From: an uncultured Succinivibrio sp.
GTDB lineage: Bacteria > Pseudomonadota > Gammaproteobacteria > Enterobacterales > Succinivibrionaceae
Length of the DNA stretch: 38,562 nt
NCBI GenBank assembly: GCA_900770725.1
Contig: CAAGLL010000087.1
Coordinates: 1 to 38,562, forward strand
Direction: 5' to 3'
Shown here: piece by piece, positions 32,893-38,562 of the stretch
Layout: each line of letters opens with the position of its first letter
How positions within the stretch are numbered: position 1 is the first letter of the stretch
Translations under genes and position numbers: made by a program
Notes under the pieces: model-generated
Seen by the model: the letters and a program-made list of their open reading frames with translations, nothing else
Database searches by the model: none
Told to the model about the DNA's origin: nothing

Positions 32893-33948
32893 ATGCCTGA
32901 CTTCACCATCGCCCACTTCAACCTCGCCCACGGCTTCCGCGGCGGCGAACGCCAGACCGAGCTCCTCATAAGGGGGCTTGCCGCGCACGGCGCAAGGCAG
33001 TACTTGGTCTGCAGGGAGGACAGCCCGCTTGCAGAGCACCTCGAAGGAACAAAGGGGTTCTCCATCATCAAGGTGCCAAACCGCCCCGACGCCCGCCTCA
33101 TGGGCCACCTGGCCCTCGCAGGCAAGGCCGATATCCTCCAGGCCCACGAGACGCTCGCCGCCCACAGCGCGCTTTTGCACCATCTGATCTTCAAAAAGCC
33201 CTACGTGATCACAAGGCGCGTCGACGACCGCATCCGCCAGAACGGCTTCAACCGCGCGCTCTACGGCAAGGCCGCCTCTCTCGTGGGCGTCTCGTCGGTG
33301 ATCTCGGGGGTGATGGAGAGGACCTTCGGGGTGAAGGCCGCGACCATCCACTCGGCCTCCTCGGGCATGCAGCCTGATCCTGCGAGGGTGGAGGAGATCA
33401 GGCGCGCGTGGCAGGGCTGCTTCGTCGTGGGCCACGCAGGCGCCCTCGTCGACCGCCACAAGGGCCAGTCGACGCTCATCAAGGCTGCGGCTTTGCTCAA
33501 AGACAGGATCCCGAATCTCAAGGTGGTCTTCCTGGGCAGGGGAGCGGATCTCGAGGCGCTCAAGGCCAAGGCGGCGGGGCTTCCCGTCGAGTTCCTTGGC
33601 TTCAAGGACGATGTGGTGGATTACATCTCCTGCATGGACGTGTTCGCTTTCCCCTCGAACAACGAGGGGCTTGGCAGCGTGATCCTGGACGCGCAGGCCT
33701 GGAAGGTCCCGGTGGTGGCGAGCAAGGTGGGCGGGATCCCCGATCTCGTGCAGGACGGCAGGTCGGGGCTCCTCATTGAAAAGGGCGACAGCCAGGCCCT
33801 CGCCGATGCCATCCTCAGGATCCGCGATGACAGCGCGCTCATGGAGACCCTCGTCAAGGGCGGGGCGGCCGTTGCCGCCGACAACAGCGCCGAGGCCATG
33901 ACGCGCAGGTACATCGCGCTATACGAGTCGATCCTCGCAAGGCCCTGA
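32893..33948 (+). CDS. Glycosyltransferase, GT-B fold (family 4-like)
   Basis: The 351-residue product transfers a sugar from a nucleotide donor, probably to a cell-surface glycan. I chose the ATG at 32893 (MPDFTIAHFNLAHGFRGGER), with GGGGG five bases upstream, over the upstream in-frame codon at 32848. The C-terminal half has the family features: VVGHAGALVDRHKGQSTLIKA, LGRGADLEAL, EFLGFKDDV and the donor-binding loop SNNEGLGSVILDAQA, then VVASKVGGIPDLV. The usual second Glu of the ExxxxxxxE motif reads Asp here. Acceptor and donor are unknown. No neighbouring glycan genes support a pathway. Confidence 0.85.
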   Translation: MPDFTIAHFNLAHGFRGGERQTELLIRGLAAHGARQYLVCREDSPLAEHLEGTKGFSIIKVPNRPDARLMGHLALAGKADILQAHETLAAHSALLHHLIFKKPYVITRRVDDRIRQNGFNRALYGKAASLVGVSSVISGVMERTFGVKAATIHSASSGMQPDPARVEEIRRAWQGCFVVGHAGALVDRHKGQSTLIKAAALLKDRIPNLKVVFLGRGADLEALKAKAAGLPVEFLGFKDDVVDYISCMDVFAFPSNNEGLGSVILDAQAWKVPVVASKVGGIPDLVQDGRSGLLIEKGDSQALADAILRIRDDSALMETLVKGGAAVAADNSAEAMTRRYIALYESILARP

Positions 33949-34150
33949 GACCTGGCGGCACTGCACTTAACGCAAAGTTAACATTTCATCCTACAGGCAG
34001 TCCGTCCCCTTGGGCCGGAGTGCCCGCCAAAGGCGCAGATTCCCGCAAATGGCGTGAAAACGCACCACGTGCCCGGAAACGGCGGCCGCGCCCATTCTGC
34101 CGTTACGCTGTCTGACAATCCATCAACAAACGGCATTGCCAAGGCTCATC

Positions 34151-35167
34151 ATGAAAAGATTGAACAAGACCCTCGCCATCGCGGCGCTCGCCGCAGCCGC
34201 GTTCGCCACCACTGCCTTCGCAGCAGGAGAGCCTGATCCTGTCTTGAAGGTCGACTACCTGAACAGCGACCTTCCCGCAGACTACTTCCACGCCAATTTC
34301 AGGACCTCGCTCGATCCATTCCCCCAGGCGAAGATCGACGCGCTGGGCAAGCTCGGCTACTCGACCAAGGTCAGCCGCGAAGGCATGGATCAGATCCACG
34401 CAGCAGGCGGCGCGGACTTCACCGCAAAGCAGTTTGCCTGGATCCTCGAGAAGATGAAGGAGATAGGCGGAGCGACTCCCGCCAACATCACGGTGCTTGA
34501 CTTAAGGGGCGAGACGCACGGCCTCATCGACGGCAACGTCTTCATGAGCTGGATCCCCAACAACTACGTCAACGAGGGCAAGCCGACCGAGGAGGTGGTC
34601 GCCATCGAGAAGAAGCTCGTGGACAGCTTGAAGGGAAAGGGCACGGTTGAGATGTACTCAACCGACGACAAGTGGGGCGCGGACACCGCCAAACCCAAGC
34701 TCTCCTTCAAGTCGCCGAAGATCGAGACTGAGGAGGAGCTGGTGAAGTCCGCGGGGGCTTCCTACTACCGCCTGGCTACCACCAACCACTTCAGGCCCGA
34801 TGATCACGAGGTGGATCTCTACGTGGACTTCATGAAGAAGCTCCCTGGGGACCGCTGGCTCTTCATCCACTGCTACGCCGGCGAGGGCCGCACCACCAAC
34901 TTCATGGTCATGACCGACATCTTCAAGAACTACAAGCAGGTGAGCTTCGACGACATCGCCGCAAGGCATGGCCTCATCGGTCCTGTCGATGTGAGGGCGG
35001 AGCTTGCGGTGACCGGCAAGACCCACTACAAGATGAAGGCCTCGGTTGAAAGGAGGATCTTCTTAGAGCAGTTCTACCTCTACGCCAAGGACACCGGTTT
35101 CTCCAAGCCTTGGAGCGAGTGGGTGCGCGCGAGGGGCATCAGCCTCAAGTACTATCCGGATTTCTAA
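34151..35167 (+). CDS. Secreted PTP-like inositol polyphosphate phosphatase (cysteine phytase-like), Asp-to-Asn at the predicted general acid
   Basis: The 338-residue product begins at ATG 34151 with a Sec signal peptide, cleaved probably after TTAFA. The P-loop HCYAGEGRTTNFMVMTDIFKN (split at 34868-34930) matches the HCxAGxGRTT signature of cysteine phytases such as the Selenomonas enzyme, with the nucleophile Cys near residue 241. Family members cleave phosphate from phytate. In the Selenomonas enzyme as I recall it, the general acid Asp lies 29 residues before the Cys within TDHxWP. Here that position is Asn, in TTNHFRP, at the same spacing. Enzyme activity is therefore uncertain. Export to the periplasm or outside is inferred from the signal. 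Confidence 0.8.
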   Translation: MKRLNKTLAIAALAAAAFATTAFAAGEPDPVLKVDYLNSDLPADYFHANFRTSLDPFPQAKIDALGKLGYSTKVSREGMDQIHAAGGADFTAKQFAWILEKMKEIGGATPANITVLDLRGETHGLIDGNVFMSWIPNNYVNEGKPTEEVVAIEKKLVDSLKGKGTVEMYSTDDKWGADTAKPKLSFKSPKIETEEELVKSAGASYYRLATTNHFRPDDHEVDLYVDFMKKLPGDRWLFIHCYAGEGRTTNFMVMTDIFKNYKQVSFDDIAARHGLIGPVDVRAELAVTGKTHYKMKASVERRIFLEQFYLYAKDTGFSKPWSEWVRARGISLKYYPDF

Positions 35168-35193
35168 TCCCTGGCAAGGGACAGATGGAAGAG

Positions 35194-35217
35194 AAGGCGG
35201 CGCAAGCCGCCTTCTTT
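35194..35217 (+). terminator. Terminator of the phytase-like gene
   Basis: AAGGCGGC (35194-35201), loop GCAA, GCCGCCTT (35206-35213), then CTTTG. It lies between convergent genes and may serve both strands weakly. Confidence 0.7.
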
Positions 35218-35245
35218 GCTGCAAGAGTAACCGCTTGCGCAGCTC

Positions 35246-36355
35246 TCAGAGGCCATAGAAGCTTGCGATCACCTTCTTGTACATGTCCTCCATGAAGGCG
35301 ATGTCCGAGAGCGCGCACTTCTCGTCGGTCTGGTGCGCCATCTCGGTCTTGCCCGGCCCCATGATGACGATCGGGGCGCCGCCCAGGATGCCCTGCAATG
35401 ATGACGCGTCCGTGAAGAAGGCCACGGGCTCTGCCTTCACGCCGCCTCCAAAGAGTGAAAACACCTTTTTGACAAAGCTGTTGCCAGGATCGGTCCAGAC
35501 GGCGGGGATCATGCGGATCTCTGAAATCTCGGCCTCTGGCCCTGCGGCCTTTTGGACCTGCGCGATCATGTCCTCCGCGGTCTGGCCAGGCAGGCACCTG
35601 ATGTCGATGGTCGCATCGGCGAAGTCAGGCACCGAGTTGATGTTGATGCCGGCCTTCATGGTCGAGATGACGAAGGAGCTCCTCCCCAGCACCGGATGGA
35701 CGTCGGGGAAATTGAAACCGGTCAGCGGGGCGAGGCTCCTGATGAGCTTGCACAGCGCGTTGTCGCCTTGCTCAGGCATGCTGGCGTGGGCGGTCTTGCC
35801 GGTCGACCTCGCCTTGAGCCAGAGGCATCCGCGGTGGCCAAGCTTAGGCCTGCAAGCAGTTGGCTCGCACACGATGGCGGCGGCGATGCCCTTGAAGAGC
35901 TCAGGATGCCTGGCGACGTTTGACGATCCCAGGTTGCCGGTTTCCTCGCCGCCATAGATGTGGATCGCAAGGTCGCGCCATTTCAGCCTTCCTGCCATGG
36001 AGAGGCAGGCTGACAGCATGCACCCCACCCCCGACTTCATGTCGACGCTTCCGCGCCCGTGGATGAAGCCGCCTTCGCAGCAGGCGAGGAAGGGATCGTG
36101 CGACCAGGGGGCGGTTCCCAGAGGCACGGTGTCGATGTGCCCGCCAAAGAGCAGCGCCGGGGAGGAGGCGTTCGGGGACAGCCTGGCTGTAAGCGAGCAC
36201 CGCCCCGGCATGTTCTGATCGTAGGGGTGCAGCGTGACAAAGAATCCGGCCCGCTGCAGCTCGTCGGCGATCATTGACAAGACTTGTTCCTCGTTGTTCG
36301 ACGGGGAGATCGTGTTCTGCTTGACCAGCGCCTGCGTCCACTCAAGTGCGTTCAT
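35246..36355 (-). CDS. M20 family metallopeptidase/deacylase (ArgE/DapE-like)
   Basis: This 369-residue M20 enzyme hydrolyses an N-acyl or peptide bond with two metal ions. The metal-binding residues can be followed: His in GGHIDTVP, Asp in GRGSVDMKSG, Glu-Glu in GGEETG, Glu in CEPT and His in EMAHQTDEK. The start ATG follows AGGAG and overlaps the end of the upstream amidase gene by 14 bases. It is the last gene of an operon with a LivF-like ATPase and an amidase, suggesting that an imported amide or N-acyl compound is cut in two steps. The exact substrate is unknown; ArgE/DapE names denote only the subfamily. Confidence 0.88.
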   Translation of the reverse strand: MNALEWTQALVKQNTISPSNNEEQVLSMIADELQRAGFFVTLHPYDQNMPGRCSLTARLSPNASSPALLFGGHIDTVPLGTAPWSHDPFLACCEGGFIHGRGSVDMKSGVGCMLSACLSMAGRLKWRDLAIHIYGGEETGNLGSSNVARHPELFKGIAAAIVCEPTACRPKLGHRGCLWLKARSTGKTAHASMPEQGDNALCKLIRSLAPLTGFNFPDVHPVLGRSSFVISTMKAGININSVPDFADATIDIRCLPGQTAEDMIAQVQKAAGPEAEISEIRMIPAVWTDPGNSFVKKVFSLFGGGVKAEPVAFFTDASSLQGILGGAPIVIMGPGKTEMAHQTDEKCALSDIAFMEDMYKKVIASFYGL

Positions 36356-37874
36356 GGGATGACTCCTGATGCTGGGGGTTGGAAATTACCGAGCTGAAAT
36401 CCAGATCTGGGAAGCCTGTCGGCGGCCTGCGCACGCGGGCGGCCTGCTCGAAGGAATAGGCCATGGAGATAAGCTCTGGCTCTGAGAACGGGCGCGAGAG
36501 CAGCTCCATGCCGACCGGCACCCCGATGGGCGCGGTCGCGTCCGGCTTTGAGAATCCTCCGGGGAAGTCGATGGCCGGGAGCCCGGTCACGGTCGCCATC
36601 AGGCCGTTGCGCCCGTACTGCCCTCTCTTTTCGGTGGTCTTGACTGCAAGCACGGCCTGGAGCGGGTACATGAAGGCGTCAAGGCGCTCCTTGTCGAGCA
36701 AGGAGATCATGAATTGCCTGAGCTTGCGGTTCTTCTCAAGCCTGGCGAGGTATTCGGGCGCGTGCAGCGGACCCTCCACCTCCGACTTGGGCTTGAGGTC
36801 GGCTTCGACCGATGGCGTGATAAGCCCGGTTTCCACATACTCCTGCAGGCTCCCAACCGGCATCCTGCCCTCCTCATAGGCGACGAAGCGGTCAAAGCAG
36901 GGCTTCTGCTCCCACATCTGCACGTCGTTGAACCTGTACATGTCAGGGACAAAGAGCTCCGGGACGCTGGCGCGCACGACCACGGCCCCCAGGCCTTCCA
37001 TCTGCCTTGCCGTGCTTTCAACGACCTGAAGCACGTCAGGATCCGAGCCTGCGATATTCTCAAGGAGCATGATCCTCATGCCAGCAAGCGCGCCTTCCTT
37101 GAGGGAGCCCAGGTAATCGGGCAGCGCCTTGCCCTTGATGGCTTCGGTGGAATTATCGCCTGGATCGTAGCCTTGCATCGCCGCGAGCATGATGGCGGCA
37201 TCGGCGACGCAGCGCGCGATCGGGCCGCACATGTCCTGCAGATCCGAGCAGGGCGAGATCCCGCGCCTGCTGACGAGCCCGCGCGTGGGGCGGATGCCGA
37301 CCAGTGAGCAGGCGCTTGCAGGCGAGCGGATCGAGTTCATGGTGTCGGTCCCCGTCCCCATGACCGCGAGATCTGCCGCCACGGCAGCCCCGGTGCCGCC
37401 TGAAGAGCCGCCCGGCGTGCGCGTGAGATCGTATGGATTGAGCGTCTGGCCCTTGACCGAGCTTATGGTCATGCCGTTGTTTGCAAGCTCTGTGAGGTTC
37501 GCCTTGGCGAGGATGACCGCCCCAGCCTTGCGCAGCCTCCTTACGGCCTCCGCATCCTGCTTTGGCATGAAGTCCTTGAGCGCCAGGGCCCCGCTGGTCG
37601 TCGGCAGGTCGCAGGTGTCGCAGTTGTCCTTGAGGACCACGGGGATCCCGTGCAAGGGCCCGCGGACCCTTCCTTCCTTGCGCTCGCGGTCAAGGCGCCC
37701 GGCCTCGTCCAAGGCATGAGGATTCACCGTTATGAGCGAGTTCAGGATCCCGTCGTAGACGGCGATCCTCTTTAGAAAGTAGGAGACCAGCGATCTGGAG
37801 TCGATGGCCCCGCTTGCCATCTCCTCCTGGTATTCAAGGACGCTTTTCTCAAAATACAAGGGATTGCCGCCCAT
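36342..37874 (-). CDS. Amidase-signature (AS) family amidase
   Basis: This 510-residue serine amidase has the AS catalytic set: Lys in GIPVVLKDN, the Gly/Ser-rich TPGGSSGGTGAA with the cis-Ser, and the downstream nucleophilic-Ser region TDTMNSIRSPAS. I chose the ATG at 37874 (MGGNPLYFEK), with GGAG six bases before, over the longer frame that begins inside the upstream gene. It is followed by the M20 gene with a 14-base overlap. Context suggests cytoplasmic hydrolysis of an amide imported by the adjoining ABC system, but the substrate cannot be read from sequence. Confidence 0.88.
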   Translation of the reverse strand: MGGNPLYFEKSVLEYQEEMASGAIDSRSLVSYFLKRIAVYDGILNSLITVNPHALDEAGRLDRERKEGRVRGPLHGIPVVLKDNCDTCDLPTTSGALALKDFMPKQDAEAVRRLRKAGAVILAKANLTELANNGMTISSVKGQTLNPYDLTRTPGGSSGGTGAAVAADLAVMGTGTDTMNSIRSPASACSLVGIRPTRGLVSRRGISPCSDLQDMCGPIARCVADAAIMLAAMQGYDPGDNSTEAIKGKALPDYLGSLKEGALAGMRIMLLENIAGSDPDVLQVVESTARQMEGLGAVVVRASVPELFVPDMYRFNDVQMWEQKPCFDRFVAYEEGRMPVGSLQEYVETGLITPSVEADLKPKSEVEGPLHAPEYLARLEKNRKLRQFMISLLDKERLDAFMYPLQAVLAVKTTEKRGQYGRNGLMATVTGLPAIDFPGGFSKPDATAPIGVPVGMELLSRPFSEPELISMAYSFEQAARVRRPPTGFPDLDFSSVISNPQHQESSHERT

Positions 37875-37895
37875 GGCAGGCTCCTTATCCAAACG

Positions 37896-37923
37896 CAAGG
37901 CGCGCCTCTCATGGCGCGCCTTG
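37896..37923 (-). repeat. Intercistronic hairpin between the ATPase and amidase genes
   Basis: CAAGGCGCGCC (37896-37906) pairs fully with GGCGCGCCTTG (37913-37923). In the minus-strand direction it is followed by a weak GTTT tract. It is probably a partial terminator or an mRNA-processing element that sets different levels of the two genes. Confidence 0.55.
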
Positions 37924-37933
37924 CCAAATGCCG

Positions 37934-38562
37934 TCACACCGAAAGGTGCTTCAGGATCTTCTCCGACGCGCCGTCCTCATCGCAGTAGCCGGAATCGACC
38001 AGGGCGCCTTTTGACATGATCTGGAAGCGGTCTGTCACCTTGAGCGCGAATTGGATGTTCTGCTCGATGATGAGCATCGTGGTGCCGTGCGACTCCCTTT
38101 CCCACTTCAAGGCTTCGGCGATGTTGTCGATCACCAGCGGCTGCAGGCCCTCGGTGATCTCGTCGAGCATGATGAAGCTCGGCCTGAGCATCAGGCAGCG
38201 CGCGACCAGGAGCATCTTCTGCTCGCCGCCTGAGAGCGTGCCGGCAGGCTGGTCGAGCCTCTTGGCGAACACTGGGAAGAGGTGGGTGATCGGCCTGAAC
38301 AGCTGGTCGAAGGTCTCAGGATGCTTGAGCGCGATCTCAAGGTTGTTGCGCACCGTCAGATCGGTGAACAGCGGCTGCTCCTGCGCGGCGTAGGCTATGC
38401 CGTGGCGCGCGATGTTGTGCGGCTTCGTCCTCGTGGTGTTGAACCCGAAGATCTTCACGCTGCCCTTGGCCTTGGGGAGGAAGCCCATGATGGCCTTGAG
38501 CAGCGTGCTCTTGCCCATGCCGTTTTTCCCGAGCACCGAGACCGACTCCCCTGAGATGATCT
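37934..38562 (-). CDS. ABC transporter ATPase, LivF/UrtE type, N-terminus beyond the window
   Basis: This branched-chain/urea-type ABC ATPase is cut off at the right edge; about 209 residues are visible. The reading frame remains open to base 38562, so the ATG within it at 38536 is internal (it falls inside the VLGKNGMGKS Walker A region). Also visible are the signature LSGGEQKMLLVARCL and Walker B FIMLDEITEGLQP, where the usual Pro after DE is Ile. The TEGLQP ending resembles UrtE. It heads the visible part of an operon with the amidase and M20 genes, so it probably belongs to the importer for their substrate; the permeases would be to the right. Confidence 0.87.
   Translation of the reverse strand, partial: IISGESVSVLGKNGMGKSTLLKAIMGFLPKAKGSVKIFGFNTTRTKPHNIARHGIAYAAQEQPLFTDLTVRNNLEIALKHPETFDQLFRPITHLFPVFAKRLDQPAGTLSGGEQKMLLVARCLMLRPSFIMLDEITEGLQPLVIDNIAEALKWERESHGTTMLIIEQNIQFALKVTDRFQIMSKGALVDSGYCDEDGASEKILKHLSV

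Overview
The window is a high-GC bacterial segment with densely packed genes, good Shine-Dalgarno sites and short intergenic gaps. Content fits a proteobacterium: a glyA-ribD-ribE-ribH-nusB-thiL run, an FKBP lipoprotein, a Tat-exported binding protein and NarL-type regulation. The paired AAA-ATPase/PD-(D/E)XK genes and a phytase-like secreted phosphatase are common in gut bacteria, so a host-associated betaproteobacterium (Sutterellaceae-like) is my best guess. That assignment is inference; no rRNA gene is present.

Layout. (1) 1-119: the 3' end (domains V and VI) of a group II intron, whose body lies off the left edge. (2) 134-2367: a Tat-exported polyamine-type solute-binding protein divergent from a short-chain dehydrogenase. 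An operator (ATGTTG-N6-CAACAT) sits between them and recurs at 2663-2684. (3) 2852-14408: a defence island. A complete type I Wadjet operon (jetA-jetB-jetC-jetD, minus strand) is bracketed by two paralogous AAA-ATPase/PD-(D/E)XK genes that both point towards it. JetC carries an unusual acidic tail of about 200 residues. (4) 14582-25474: an amide/urea module with formamidase, a NarL/LuxR-type response regulator, a hybrid histidine kinase fused to an NCS1 transporter domain and a Cys-rich cluster, and a urtABCDE-type ABC importer. The formamidase and urtA promoter regions share a 7-2-7 inverted repeat of NarL type. (5) 25572-31517: a lipoprotein, then the glyA, riboflavin, nusB and thiL genes. 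(6) 31545-35167: an FKBP isomerase lipoprotein, a small unknown protein, a GT-B glycosyltransferase, and a secreted PTP-like phytase homologue whose predicted general acid is Asn instead of Asp. (7) 35246-38562: a minus-strand operon of a LivF/UrtE-like ATPase (cut by the window edge), an amidase-signature enzyme and an M20 deacylase.

How it fits together. The amide module reads as one regulon. The transporter-like kinase senses a small nitrogen compound, the response regulator binds the shared inverted repeat, and this switches on import (urt) and hydrolysis (formamidase, releasing ammonia). The right-hand operon repeats the same logic with another amidase and another ABC importer. The Wadjet operon is expected to cleave plasmids by loop extrusion (JetABC) and Toprim-type nuclease action (JetD). 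The most unusual items are the transporter-fused kinase with its candidate operators, the JetC tail, the paired nuclease brackets, the D-to-N phytase homologue and the ATGTTG-N6-CAACAT operator pair.
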